Origin: Ornithinimicrobium sp. F0845
GTDB taxonomy: Bacteria; Actinomycetota; Actinomycetes; Actinomycetales; Dermatophilaceae
NCBI RefSeq assembly: GCF_023015765.1
Contig: NZ_JALKAL010000009.1
Span: 81,482 to 145,481 of the forward strand
DNA length: 64,000 nucleotides
Reading direction: 5' to 3'
The position numbers and the translations under genes are program-made. The notes under the pieces were generated by a model. The model was given only the letters and a program-made list of their open reading frames with translations, did no database searches and had not been told where the DNA came from. Shown piece by piece: positions 15,876 through 24,722 of this stretch (its first letter is position 1; each line of letters opens with the position of its first letter).

Positions 15876-17057
15876 TCAGAGCAGGCTCGCCGCGTGCCGT
15901 CCGGCGGCGGCCGCGGCGAGGAAGGCCGCAGGGTCCTGGGCTAGACCCCGCCCCATGGTGGACAACCGCACCGGAGCGTGGTCCAGCACCTCGTCGAGCC
16001 CCTCCAGATCGATGTCGTGCCGCACCAGGTGAGGCCCCGCCGCGCACAGTTCCTCGGCCTGCCGCGCCACCTGGTGCGCCAGCGCGGGGTCGATGCCCGG
16101 GTGCCCCTCGAGCACGGGGACAGGCAGGTCGGCGGGGCGGCTCAGGACCCGGGAGTATGCCGTGCGGCTGTGGTGGGAGATCCCGCGGTGCCTCTCCCTG
16201 GGGTCGGCTCCCGAGACGCGCAGGGCGGCGACGCCGACGCCGCCCAGCACCGCCGCTGCGTTGAGGGCCTCACCCGCCGAGACCCCGGAGAAGCCCCACG
16301 TGGTGCCGGTGCCCAGGTTGCCCGGGCCCTGCGTGACCACCACGACGTCCGCGTTCACCACGTGGCGCGCCGCAAGCAGCCCCGAGTAGGTGTTGACCGC
16401 CTCGAGGTCACCGCCGTAGGCCTGGCCACAGCTCACCACGGCCGTCAGCCACTCGCTCTCCCGCAGCAGGGCACAGGTGCGGGAGAAGGTCGCGGGCAGC
16501 GCCCCACCGTCGGTCATCAGGTAGGCCGCACGCGCTCGCGGGGCGCGCTCCCGCAGACCCGCGAGGACAGCGGGCAGACTGGAGTGCAGATCCGCCACGA
16601 CGACCGGCGTGCCGGCCAGCTCCCCCGCCTCGGCCAGGAGCGCGTGGTGCGGGCTGTCCTGCTCGTCCACGCCGAAGACCATGGTCTGCAGGGGGGTGTA
16701 GCGCGCCTTGACCAGGTGGCCCACTCCGGCGGGGTCAGCCGCGTCCAGGCGGTCGGCGGGCAACCGGTCGGGCAGCGCCACGACCATGGCCACTCCCCCG
16801 GTGCCCAGCTCGTTGTCCAGCGCGTTGGTGTTGAGCAGCACCCGGTCCCCGACCCGCGGCTCACCGGTCACCGAGACATAGGCCAGGGCCCGGACAATGG
16901 GGCGCGGCGGCACCTCACCGACGCCGCCGGGTGTCCCGATCTCGCCCAGTCCTGAACGGTGGGGGCTAGCCGGTGGTCCGAGCCGCACCTCGACCTCGAC
17001 GGCGTCGCCCCAGCGGGCGCGCTCGCCCACGACCTCACCCTCGCGCCACCGAATCAC
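15876..17057 (-). CDS. DUF3866 family protein of the Pup-proteasome neighbourhood
   Basis: A 393-residue protein of the DUF3866 family, which is confined mainly to actinobacteria and is often next to pafBC or pafA. An N-terminal small beta-domain (about 1-80, rich in Val and Gly) precedes a larger domain with LLNTNALDNELGTGG near 75, VADLHSSLP near 155 and GPGNLGTGTTWGFSG near 245, a glycine-rich loop that may bind a nucleotide or substrate. No catalytic role is established. The GTG at 17057 follows TAAGGT by six bases, so the transcript is probably leaderless. It reads into pafB. Confidence 0.85.
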   Translation of the reverse strand: MIRWREGEVVGERARWGDAVEVEVRLGPPASPHRSGLGEIGTPGGVGEVPPRPIVRALAYVSVTGEPRVGDRVLLNTNALDNELGTGGVAMVVALPDRLPADRLDAADPAGVGHLVKARYTPLQTMVFGVDEQDSPHHALLAEAGELAGTPVVVADLHSSLPAVLAGLRERAPRARAAYLMTDGGALPATFSRTCALLRESEWLTAVVSCGQAYGGDLEAVNTYSGLLAARHVVNADVVVVTQGPGNLGTGTTWGFSGVSAGEALNAAAVLGGVGVAALRVSGADPRERHRGISHHSRTAYSRVLSRPADLPVPVLEGHPGIDPALAHQVARQAEELCAAGPHLVRHDIDLEGLDEVLDHAPVRLSTMGRGLAQDPAAFLAAAAAGRHAASLL

Positions 17058-17092
17058 GCCACGACCTTAGTGGTCGGGTCGGATGCAACCCC

Positions 17093-17590
17093 TCAGAATG
17101 GCCGACTCGGGGCCAGGGGAGGCTCGCTGCTCTGCCGCTGCAGGGTGGACCGGGGGTTGATGACGAGTCCGGTCAGCCACACCCCGATCAGTGCCGCGCC
17201 CACCAACCGGACCAGGTGCACGACCTGGATCATCAGCGCGATCAGACTCTCCGGCGCACGGTCCGGCACGGCAGACAGGACTGGCCCGGACATCGTGACG
17301 ATCTCGAGCAACGTCATCAGCACCACGAGGCCGATCCCCGACCACAGGAAGACCGACCGGTTGTCGCGCAGCGGCGGACGGCCGGTCACCGCCTGGATCA
17401 CGCCGAGAACGATCATCGTCACGCCCGTCGTGACGCAGGCGGTGCCGACCACCGGCACGAGGGCGACGAGGTAGACGAGCACGCGCAGCTGGTCGGCCTG
17501 CATCTCGAGCAACTGGCGGAAGGCCCACATCTCCAGCAGGAGGCCCCCGACCGCCAGCGCGGCCCCCGCGATCGCAACTCGGCGTCCCAT
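17093..17590 (-). CDS. Unrecognised integral membrane protein
   Basis: I do not recognise this 165-residue protein. It begins with a signal-anchor-like helix (MGRRVAIAGAALAVGGLLLEMW) and has further hydrophobic helices near 38-64, 78-98 and 125-145, so about four membrane segments with little soluble sequence. The open frame continues upstream to 17644, but the ATG at 17590 puts a membrane helix at the N-terminus and is preferred. It lies between the FKBP gene and DUF3866 on the same strand, after a strong terminator-like hairpin, so it may be separately transcribed. Confidence 0.6.
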   Translation of the reverse strand: MGRRVAIAGAALAVGGLLLEMWAFRQLLEMQADQLRVLVYLVALVPVVGTACVTTGVTMIVLGVIQAVTGRPPLRDNRSVFLWSGIGLVVLMTLLEIVTMSGPVLSAVPDRAPESLIALMIQVVHLVRLVGAALIGVWLTGLVINPRSTLQRQSSEPPLAPSRPF

Positions 17591-17666
17591 GAACGGACCA
17601 TAGCGAGGATCCCTCCCGGGTGCGACCAACTGAGGGGCCAGCATGCTCGGCGGGAGGGAGAGAAAG

Positions 17667-17704
17667 AGGCCCCGGGCCGGTGCGGTCGCACCGACCCGGG
17701 GCCT
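17667..17704 (-). terminator. Strong GC-rich terminator hairpin after the FKBP gene
   Basis: Arms of about 18 bases (17667-17684 and 17687-17704) pair with one bulged or mismatched position. On the minus strand the hairpin is followed by TCTTTCTCTCCC, a pyrimidine tract. It lies 23 bases downstream of the FKBP stop codon. Confidence 0.75.
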
Positions 17705-17727
17705 CCCGGGACATCAGTGGGGGCGCC

Positions 17728-18105
17728 TCAGCGCACGCCCTCGAGGTCGACGACGAAGATCAGGGTCTCGCCGCCCTTGATGGCGCCGCCGGCGCCGCGG
17801 TCGCCGTAGCCCAGGTGCGGCGGGATAGTGATCTTGCGACGACCACCGACCTTCATACCGAGCAGACCCTGGTCCCAGCCCTGGATGACCTGGCCGACAC
17901 CGACCTGGAAGTCCAGCGGGGCGCCGCGGTTCCACGAGGCGTCGAACTCCTCGCCGGTGGACCAGGCCACGCCGACGTAGTGGGCGGAGACGATCTTGCC
18001 GGGGGTGGCCTCGGCGCCGTCACCGATCTCGAGGTCCTCGATGACCAGGTCGGCCGGCGGCGTGTCGCCGGGGAACTCGATCTCGGGCTTGGTCTTGTCG
18101 CTCAT
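17728..18105 (-). CDS. FKBP-type peptidyl-prolyl cis-trans isomerase, cytoplasmic
   Basis: A 125-residue single-domain FKBP. The classic signatures are visible: GKIVSAHYVGVAWSTGEEFDASW near residue 36, VGQVIQGWDQGLLGMKVGG near 70-88, and IPPHLGYGDRGAGG with the final FVVDLEGV strand. It catalyses prolyl isomerisation and assists protein folding. There is no signal peptide. The start ATG at 18105 is preceded by AGGAAGG. It follows the lipoprotein FKBP gene by about 70 bases, giving a tandem of two FKBPs downstream of pafA, a common actinobacterial arrangement. Confidence 0.94.
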   Translation of the reverse strand: MSDKTKPEIEFPGDTPPADLVIEDLEIGDGAEATPGKIVSAHYVGVAWSTGEEFDASWNRGAPLDFQVGVGQVIQGWDQGLLGMKVGGRRKITIPPHLGYGDRGAGGAIKGGETLIFVVDLEGVR

Positions 18106-18179
18106 CAGGTGCCTTCCTGTGGATGGAGTATGCGGGTGGGTCAGGTCAGGTGCGGGACCAGGCCCCTGCTGGACCGGGC

Positions 18180-19184
18180 CTACTGCGCGGCCAGGATGTC
18201 GACGACGAAGACGAGGGTCTCCTCCTGCAGCTCGTGACCCTCGCTGGCGCCGTAGCCCATGTCCGGCGGGATGACGAGGAGGACGCGGCTGCCGACGGTC
18301 TGGCCCACCAGGCCCTCGTCCCAACCGGCGATGACCTGGCCCGCGCCGATCACGGTCTCGAAGGCGCCACGGCCCTCCTGCAGCGAGGTGTCGAACTGTG
18401 TGCCGTCCGACCACTTCACACCGGTGTACTGCATGCGGACCTGCTGGCCGGACTGGATCTCCTTGCCCTCACCCTTGATGAGCGGCTGGGCGACCAGCTC
18501 GGCGGGGGGCTCCTCCCCCTCGGGGATGGTGATCGTGGCCGGCGAGGTGCCGTCGGCCTCGACGGTCGGCAGGCCCTCGACGGGCTCCACCGCCTCGCCC
18601 TCGGCCTGGGTCAGCGGGGTGGTGGCGCCGACGACCTCGACGTAGAAGATGACGGTGTCGTTCGGGCCGATGCCGAGTTGGGCGTTGCCCTGCGCGCCGA
18701 AGCCGTCCTCGGGGGACATCGCGATGATGAACGACTGACCGGGCTTGGTGCCCTCCAGGCTGTTCAGGAAGCCAGGCAGCAGGTTGGGGTTCGCCAGCGA
18801 CATGCTGACGGTCTCGTCGGTCGGGAACGTGGAGAGGATCTCCTCCCCGGTCGTGCCGTTGACCGCGAGGTAGCGGAGCTCGACGTCCTGCTCGGCCGTG
18901 GCCGCCTCGCCCTCACCGGGCTCGATCTCCTGGATGGAGGTCTCCGCCACCACGAGCGGGGTGGTCCCCAGCTCGAGTGCGGGCACCGTGGTGCCGTCGA
19001 CGTCGGCCTCGGTGAGGGTCACGTCCTCGGCGCTCCCGGTCGGGGCCATCGAGGTGGCCGCCGCGTCATCACCCGGGCTGGTCGTCGAGTTCGCCTCGTC
19101 GGAGCCGGAGTCGTCGCCGCAGGCGGAGAGGAGGATCAGGGGTGCCACGGCAAGGCCGAGCAGCCGGAACTTGGGAGAGCGCAC
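18180..19184 (-). CDS. Lipoprotein with two FKBP-like prolyl isomerase domains
   Basis: A 334-residue exported protein. The N-terminus is a lipoprotein signal peptide with lipobox LLSAC (Cys22), followed by a Ser/Asp/Thr-rich linker to about residue 55. A degenerate FKBP-like domain spans about 80-190 (SFIIAMSPEDGFGAQGN) and a complete FKBP domain spans about 230-334 (VRMQYTGVKWSDGTQFDTS, AGWDEGLVGQTVG, VFVVDILAAQ). It would be anchored on the outer face of the membrane and help extracytoplasmic protein folding. The GTG at 19184 has AAGGA about seven bases upstream. Its position next to the pafA end is typical. Confidence 0.9.
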   Translation of the reverse strand: MRSPKFRLLGLAVAPLILLSACGDDSGSDEANSTTSPGDDAAATSMAPTGSAEDVTLTEADVDGTTVPALELGTTPLVVAETSIQEIEPGEGEAATAEQDVELRYLAVNGTTGEEILSTFPTDETVSMSLANPNLLPGFLNSLEGTKPGQSFIIAMSPEDGFGAQGNAQLGIGPNDTVIFYVEVVGATTPLTQAEGEAVEPVEGLPTVEADGTSPATITIPEGEEPPAELVAQPLIKGEGKEIQSGQQVRMQYTGVKWSDGTQFDTSLQEGRGAFETVIGAGQVIAGWDEGLVGQTVGSRVLLVIPPDMGYGASEGHELQEETLVFVVDILAAQ

Positions 19185-19341
19185 GCGCCATCCTTGTCTG
19201 GGAGAGGTGTAGGACTGGCCAAGGGTAACCCGCTGACCCTGGGTCTTCGCTGAGTGCCGCCGGAGGATCTGCCCTGAGCCTGCCGATCGTGCCGATGTCG
19301 GACGTCTCGGTCTATGTCGGGTGCCGTCCTCGGAGGGTGAC

Positions 19342-20718
19342 CTAGCGTCCCCGCTCCATCGAGGCGATCAGCTCGTCGATGCGGGTGTCCTGGCTGACGA
19401 ACGGGTCCTTGCACAGCACCGTCCGCTGCGTGGAGTCGTTGAGCTTGAGGTGGACCCAGTCGACGCTGAAGTCACGGTGGTGCTCCTGGGCGACCCGCAC
19501 GAAGTCACCGCGCAGCTTGGCGCGCGTCGTCTGCGGTGGTGTGTGGCCCGCCGCGGCGATCCGCTCCGGCGTCACGACCTCGGTGGCTCCGCCCCGGCGC
19601 GACACGATGTTGAACAGGCCGCGCGTCGGGTGGATGTCGTGCCAGGCGAGGTCGAGCTGCTGCAGCCGGGGGTCGGCCATCGACAGACCGGACCGGTCGG
19701 CGTACCGCTGCAGGGTGCGCCACTTGAGCACCCAGTCGATCTCGTTCTCGACCAGCGACAGGTCCCGCCCCTCGAACGCCTTGAGCGTGCGCTCCCACAG
19801 GTCCAGCACCTGGCGGTAGGGCTCCTGCTGCGCCAAGCCGGTCGTCTCGGCGTGCAGCCGCGCGCGGTGGAGATACTCCGCCTGCATCTGGGTGGCGGTG
19901 ATCCGCCGCCCGTCCGCCAGGGAGATCGTATGCCGTGAGGTCAGGTCACGACTCACCTCACGGATGGCGCTGATCGGGCTGAGCAGGGTGAAGTCCGGGA
20001 ACCGCACCCCGGCCTCGATCGCCTTGAGCACCAGGTCGGTCGCGGCGACCTTCAGCAGCGTCGTCGTCTGGGACATCGTCGAGTCGCCCACGATGACGTG
20101 TAGTCGCCGGAACCGCTCGGCGTCGGCGTGCGGCTCGTCGCGGGTGTTGATGATGGGCCGGGAGCGCGTCGTGGCCGAGCTCAGCCCGTCCCAGATGTGG
20201 TCGGCGCGTTGACTGATCTGGTAGGTCGCCTGACCCCCGGAGACGTTGAGCCGACCGGCGCCGCTGATCACCTGGCGGGTGATGAGGAAGGGGATCAGGG
20301 TGTCGGTGATCCGGCTGAGCTCGCCCCGTCGTCCGATCAGGTAGTTCTCGTGGCAGCCGTAGGAGTTGCCGCGCGAGTCGACGTTGTTCTTGAGCACGTA
20401 GACCCTGGCCTCGATCCCCTCCTCGGCCATCCTCGCCTCGGCGTCCAGCGCCAAGTCGTGCAGGATCGCCTCGCCGGACTTGTCGTGGGCGACGAGGTCG
20501 AGGAGGTCGTCGCACTCGGCCGTGGCGTACTCCGGGTGGGAGCCGACGTCGAGGTAGAGCCGGGCACCGTTGCGCAGGAAGACGTTGCTCGACCGCCCCC
20601 AGCTGACGACCTTGCGGAACAGGTAGCGGGCGACCTCGTCGGGCGCCAGGCGCCGCTCCCCCGGGAAGGCACAGGTCACCCCGAACTCGGTCTCGATCCC
20701 GAAGATCCGCCGGTCCAC
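19342..20718 (-). CDS. pafA: Pup-protein ligase PafA
   Basis: A 458-residue ligase that attaches deamidated Pup through its C-terminal glutamate to lysines of target proteins in an ATP-dependent reaction. It begins [16 protein letters not shown], the glutamine-synthetase-like ATP/Mg site. It also contains [19 protein letters not shown] near 110, INTRDEPHA near 200 and [12 protein letters not shown] near 215. The GTG at 20718 is the start because it gives the conserved N-terminus and lies two bases after the prcA stop; the open frame continues upstream only through overlap with prcA. Closely coupled to prcA, it ends the core pup-proteasome operon. Confidence 0.97.
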   Translation of the reverse strand: MDRRIFGIETEFGVTCAFPGERRLAPDEVARYLFRKVVSWGRSSNVFLRNGARLYLDVGSHPEYATAECDDLLDLVAHDKSGEAILHDLALDAEARMAEEGIEARVYVLKNNVDSRGNSYGCHENYLIGRRGELSRITDTLIPFLITRQVISGAGRLNVSGGQATYQISQRADHIWDGLSSATTRSRPIINTRDEPHADAERFRRLHVIVGDSTMSQTTTLLKVAATDLVLKAIEAGVRFPDFTLLSPISAIREVSRDLTSRHTISLADGRRITATQMQAEYLHRARLHAETTGLAQQEPYRQVLDLWERTLKAFEGRDLSLVENEIDWVLKWRTLQRYADRSGLSMADPRLQQLDLAWHDIHPTRGLFNIVSRRGGATEVVTPERIAAAGHTPPQTTRAKLRGDFVRVAQEHHRDFSVDWVHLKLNDSTQRTVLCKDPFVSQDTRIDELIASMERGR

Positions 20719-20720
20719 GG

Positions 20721-21560
20721 CTAGTCCTCGCGCTGGGTCTGGGGGTTGCTGGACGCGGCGGGGTCGCCCGGGCCGTCCGCTGTGGTCGCCCCGTCGGGAT
20801 CGTGCTCGGTCAGGGTGTCGTGCAGACCGGGTCGGGAGTCGTCGCGGGTCGGCACGTCCTGCGTCGCGCCCCGCCCGTCGAGCAGGGCATCGAGCAGCGG
20901 GCCCCCGACGCGCCGGAAGGTGCGGCGTTGCCGTCGGCGGTCGAGCACGGCCACCTCGAGGTCTCCCGCCGCGAGCTCCCGATGCTCCTCGCCGTTGCCC
21001 CCCAGGAGCTCGACGGCCAGGCGCAGCACGTCGGCCAGCGGGAGCGCCGGCGTCCACCGCTCGCGCAGCGCGGTGGCGATCGGCTCGCTGGCGCCGCCCA
21101 TCACGACGAACCCGCGCTCCTCGGTGACGGAGCCGTCGTAGGTCAGCCGGTAGATCTGGTCGTCGTCCTGCCCGCCGCCCACCTGGGCCACGGCGATCTC
21201 GACCTCGTAGGGCTTGGACTCCTGGGTGAAGATCGCGCCCAGGGTCTGGGTGTAGGCGTTGGCCAGTCCGCGCGCCGTGACGTCGCTGCGGTCGTAGGAG
21301 TAGCCGCGCATGTCGGCGTAACGGATGCCGGCAACACGGAGGTTCTCGAACTCGTTGTACTTCCCCGCGCCGGCGAAGCCGATCCGGTCATAGAGCTCGG
21401 ACACCTTGTGCAGGGTGCGGGACGGGTTCTCCGCGACGAAGGCGATGCCGGTGGCATAGCTGGCGACGATGACCGAGCGCCCCCGGGCGATCCCCTTGCG
21501 TGCGAAGTCCGCCCGGTCCTTCATCAGCTGCTCGGGCGAGACATACATCGGCATCGTCAT
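20721..21560 (-). CDS. prcA: 20S proteasome alpha subunit
   Basis: A 279-residue proteasome alpha subunit, starting [29 protein letters not shown], the N-terminal gate and H0 helix region. The Ntn-fold core runs to about residue 225. An unusually acidic, Ser/Pro/Asp-rich tail of about 45 residues follows and is probably disordered. Alpha rings cap the beta rings and dock the Mpa ATPase. The start codon overlaps the prcB stop (ATGA-type overlap, 21557-21560), consistent with equal synthesis of both subunits. Confidence 0.97.
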   Translation of the reverse strand: MTMPMYVSPEQLMKDRADFARKGIARGRSVIVASYATGIAFVAENPSRTLHKVSELYDRIGFAGAGKYNEFENLRVAGIRYADMRGYSYDRSDVTARGLANAYTQTLGAIFTQESKPYEVEIAVAQVGGGQDDDQIYRLTYDGSVTEERGFVVMGGASEPIATALRERWTPALPLADVLRLAVELLGGNGEEHRELAAGDLEVAVLDRRRQRRTFRRVGGPLLDALLDGRGATQDVPTRDDSRPGLHDTLTEHDPDGATTADGPGDPAASSNPQTQRED

Positions 21561-22384
21561 CGGGCACCTCCGGGGTTGCCGCGGCGGGACTGGACGACCT
21601 CGGTGGCCAGGGCCTCGAGCTGCTCGTCGTCGACGAAGCGCACCCCGTCGACGCTCACCACGGCACAGGTGGGCCAGATGCTGCGGCTCAGGTCAGGCCC
21701 GCCGGTGGCGGAGTCGTCGTCCGCGGCGTCGTAGAGCGCCTCGACGGCCACGTGGAGGGCCCGGTCCTCGGTCAGGTCCTCCTGCCACAGCTTCTTGAGC
21801 GCGCCGCGCGCGAAGAGCGACCCCGAGCCGACGCTGTGGTGCCGCTGCTCCTCGTAGCACCCGCCGGTGACGTCGTAGGAGAAAATGCGCCCGACCCGCT
21901 GGTCCAGGTCGTAGCCGGCGAACACGGGGAGCACCGAGAGACCGCGCATCGCGTTGGGCAGGTTGCCCCGGATCATCGCGCCCAACCGGTTGGCCTTGCC
22001 CTCCAGGGAGAGCAGCGTGCCCTCGATCTTCTCGTAGTGCTCGAGCTCGACCTGGAAGAGCTTGACGATCTCGATGGCCGTGCCGGCCGTGCCGGCGATC
22101 CCGACCGCCGAGTAGTCGTCGGCGGCGAAGACCTTCTCGATGTCACGGTTGGCGATGAAGGTGCCCATCGTGGCCCGGCGGTCGCCCGCGACGAGGACGC
22201 CACCGCGGAAGGTCAGCGTGACGATCGTCGTGCCGTGCGGTGCGTCCACCTGCCCGTCCGAGCCGCGTCCGGCGCCGCTCCCGGGCAGCAGCTCGGGAGC
22301 CCGCATACGGAGGAACTCGGTGAACGAGCTGCCGCGCGGGGCCAGGAACTCCGGCGGGAGAGCCCGCCCGTGCTCTGCGTTCAC
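21557..22384 (-). CDS. prcB: 20S proteasome beta subunit (proteolytic)
   Basis: A 275-residue beta subunit. A propeptide of 51 residues ends at HG, and the mature protein begins [21 protein letters not shown], so the catalytic N-terminal threonine is Thr52. Lys and Asp of the active site are in the DRRATMG segment and further on. It forms the inner proteolytic rings that degrade pupylated proteins. The GTG start at 22384 overlaps the pup stop codon by GTGA, showing translational coupling. Order pup, prcB, prcA is standard. Confidence 0.97.
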   Translation of the reverse strand: MNAEHGRALPPEFLAPRGSSFTEFLRMRAPELLPGSGAGRGSDGQVDAPHGTTIVTLTFRGGVLVAGDRRATMGTFIANRDIEKVFAADDYSAVGIAGTAGTAIEIVKLFQVELEHYEKIEGTLLSLEGKANRLGAMIRGNLPNAMRGLSVLPVFAGYDLDQRVGRIFSYDVTGGCYEEQRHHSVGSGSLFARGALKKLWQEDLTEDRALHVAVEALYDAADDDSATGGPDLSRSIWPTCAVVSVDGVRFVDDEQLEALATEVVQSRRGNPGGAR

Positions 22385-22575
22385 TGGCCGCCCTTCTGCA
22401 CGAAGCCGTGCACAAACTCCTCGGCGTTGGTCTCCAGCACGCCGTCGATCTCATCGAGGAGGTCATCCACCTCGGCGGTGCGCGCGGCATCCTGGCGCTG
22501 TGCCACCGGCGCCGCCGGCGTCGGCGTGTCCTCGTCGTCCCGCCGTGGCGGGCGCTTCTGCTCCTGACCGGCCAT
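22381..22575 (-). CDS. pup: Prokaryotic ubiquitin-like protein Pup
   Basis: A 64-residue intrinsically disordered tag. It begins with a charged segment ([16 protein letters not shown]), has the coiled-coil-forming region [26 protein letters not shown] that binds Mpa, and ends Gly-Gly-Gln. The terminal Gln means Dop must deamidate it to Glu before ligation. The ATG at 22575 follows a GGAGG ribosome site. It sits between dop and prcB as usual. Confidence 0.98.
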   Translation of the reverse strand: MAGQEQKRPPRRDDEDTPTPAAPVAQRQDAARTAEVDDLLDEIDGVLETNAEEFVHGFVQKGGQ

Positions 22576-22616
22576 GGTTGCCTCCTGGTGACCGTCGACG
22601 TCTGCTAGGTCTGACC

Positions 22617-24131
22617 CTAACTGCCGCGGCTGACAAGGTGTGCCAGCAGGTCGTCCACGCCGGTCACCGCGTCGAGCAGCGACTCGATGTCCTCCCGTGA
22701 GCCCCGCAGCGGCTCCGGCAGCTGGACGCGACGCAGCTCCCGGCCGCCCGCCGCCGGCTCGAAGACCACCGAGTCCCACGACGCGGCCCGCACCTGCCCA
22801 GCAAAGCGGCTGACGCACTGCCCGCGGAACCAGGCCCTGGTCTCCTCGGGCGGCTCCACCATCGCCGCGCGCACCTCCTCGTCACTGACCAGGGTCTCCA
22901 GCCGTCCGGAGGCCCGCATCCGGGCCGCCAGGCCGCGCGACGGCTCGAGGTCGGACCACTGGATGTCGATGGCGGACAGGCGTGGGTCGCCCCACTCCAG
23001 GCCGTCCCGGCGGCGATACCCGTCCAGCAGGGCCAGCTTGGTGACCCAGTCGACCCGCCCGACGCAGCGCATCGGGTCCTCCCCCAGGTCCGCGGCCACG
23101 GCGTCCCAGTGCCCCAGCACCTCGCGGGTGTCGTCGTCGACGTCCGCGCCGAGGTGCTCCTCGACCGCCTCGCGGTAGACGGCCAGGATCTCCAGGGCGG
23201 TCAGCTCCCTCCCGTCGACCAGCTCGACCCGCCGGGTCAGGCCGGGGTCGTGGGAGATCGCACGGATAGCGGCCACCGGGTCGGCGAGCTCCAGCGACGG
23301 GGCCCGGCCCGCCTCGATCAGGCCCAGGACCAGGCTCGTGGTCCCCACCTTGAGCAGGGTGGCGACGTCGCACAGGGTCGCGTCACCGACGATCACGTGC
23401 AGGCGGCGGTACTTCTCCCCGAACGCGTGCGGCTCGTCCCGGGTGTTGACGATCGGGCGCTTCAGGGTGGTCTCCAGGCCGATCTCGGCCTCCATGTAGT
23501 CGGCCCGCTGACTGATCTGGAAGCCCGGCTGCTCGGAGAACTGGCCCAGGCCCACGCGCCCAGCCCCCACGAGCACCTGCCGGGCCACGAAGAAGGGCAG
23601 CAGCCCGGCGGCGATCGTCAGGAACGGCACCTCGCGGGGCACGAGGTAGTTCTCATGGGTCCCGTAGGACGCGCCCTTGCCGTCGACGTTGTTCTTGTAG
23701 AGGCGGACCGGGTCACCCTTCTCCGCCAGGGCCGCGGCGGCCGTGAGCATCACCTCGTCGCCCGCGCGGTCCCAGCGGACGACGTCCCGTGGGGTGAGCA
23801 CCTCCGGGGAGGAGTACTCCGGATGCGCGTGGTCGACATAGAGGCGGGCACCGTTGGACAGCACCGAGTTGGCCGTCGCCGGGTCGTCGACATCGGTGAG
23901 CTGGCTGATGTCGGCCAGGGCCCGCGCGACCTCGAACCCCCGGGCATCGCGCAGCGGGGTCTCGTCGGCGTAATCCCAGCCCGAGCCGGTCGGCAGCGCG
24001 CGGCGCGGACCGGCCGACGTGGCGTAGGCGCGCACCACCAGCCCGGACAGGGCCACCGGGTTGGCCCGAGGGTCCCCCGGGCGGGTGATGCCGTACTCCG
24101 TCTCGGTCCCCATCACCCGGCGCACACCCAT
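22617..24131 (-). CDS. dop: Pup deamidase/depupylase Dop
   Basis: A 504-residue homologue of PafA. It converts the C-terminal Gln of Pup to Glu and removes Pup from conjugates. It starts VMGTETEYGITRPGDP and contains the long inserted Dop loop near 40-75, which distinguishes it from PafA. The sequence also shows YKNNVDGKGASYGTHENYL near 145, [24 protein letters not shown] near 230 and the final YxxL-like block. The ATG at 24131 follows TAGGGT by six bases, indicating a leaderless transcript and the start of the pup operon. About 40 bases separate it from pup. Confidence 0.97.
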   Translation of the reverse strand: MGVRRVMGTETEYGITRPGDPRANPVALSGLVVRAYATSAGPRRALPTGSGWDYADETPLRDARGFEVARALADISQLTDVDDPATANSVLSNGARLYVDHAHPEYSSPEVLTPRDVVRWDRAGDEVMLTAAAALAEKGDPVRLYKNNVDGKGASYGTHENYLVPREVPFLTIAAGLLPFFVARQVLVGAGRVGLGQFSEQPGFQISQRADYMEAEIGLETTLKRPIVNTRDEPHAFGEKYRRLHVIVGDATLCDVATLLKVGTTSLVLGLIEAGRAPSLELADPVAAIRAISHDPGLTRRVELVDGRELTALEILAVYREAVEEHLGADVDDDTREVLGHWDAVAADLGEDPMRCVGRVDWVTKLALLDGYRRRDGLEWGDPRLSAIDIQWSDLEPSRGLAARMRASGRLETLVSDEEVRAAMVEPPEETRAWFRGQCVSRFAGQVRAASWDSVVFEPAAGGRELRRVQLPEPLRGSREDIESLLDAVTGVDDLLAHLVSRGS

Positions 24132-24140
24132 AGGGCAACC

Positions 24141-24722
24141 CTAGGTTGCCGCCGCCTGCGACGATGAGCCGGTGGTCGCGATCCGGTCCACCACCTGCTG
24201 GACGAGCGCGCCATACTCCTGCGCGACCGCCTCGAGGTCCGTGTCACCGGGGTCGAAGAGGTGCAGGGTCCGCGTGCCGGCGGCCAGGCCCACCATCAGG
24301 CAGGCCAGCTGGTCGGAGTGGCGACGAAGCAGCAGGGCGTCCTTCCCCTGGACTCCGTCTGCCTCGAACCGGCTGAGGAAGCGCTGACGGAACTCGGCCC
24401 GTGCCGCCGCCGGGTCCGGGGCATCCGCGATCAGGTAGAGGGCGCGCAGCCAGGGCTCGGCGTCCGCATCCTCGCGGCGGGCCAGGACGCGACGGACGAG
24501 CAGCTCACCGAGGCCCTCGAGCGGCACATCCGGCGCGAGCGGCTGCGGCTCCAGCGGGGTGGCGTCGGCATGGAGCTGCTCCTTGGAGCCGCCGACCTTC
24601 ATCACCATCGCCGGCGACACCCCGGCGGCCGAGGCGATCTCCCGGATGGTGACCGCGGCATAACCACGCTCCCCGAAGAGCCGGCGTGCCGCCTGGAGGA
24701 CCTGCTCCCGGGTGCCGCTCAC
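24141..24722 (-). CDS. TetR-family regulator of the adjacent MFS gene
   Basis: A 193-residue TetR-type repressor. Residues 1-48 are the helix-turn-helix (TREQVLQAARRLFGERGYAAVTIREIASAAGVSPAMVMKVGGSKEQL); the recognition helix ends with an unusual VMKVGGSKE in place of the typical xYxHFxxKE. The remainder is an all-alpha ligand domain. The GTG start at 24722 overlaps the stop codon of the MFS gene, so the regulator is co-translated with the transporter it probably controls. A 7-bp perfect inverted repeat upstream of the transporter (26838-26855) is the likely operator. Confidence 0.85.
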   Translation of the reverse strand: MSGTREQVLQAARRLFGERGYAAVTIREIASAAGVSPAMVMKVGGSKEQLHADATPLEPQPLAPDVPLEGLGELLVRRVLARREDADAEPWLRALYLIADAPDPAAARAEFRQRFLSRFEADGVQGKDALLLRRHSDQLACLMVGLAAGTRTLHLFDPGDTDLEAVAQEYGALVQQVVDRIATTGSSSQAAAT

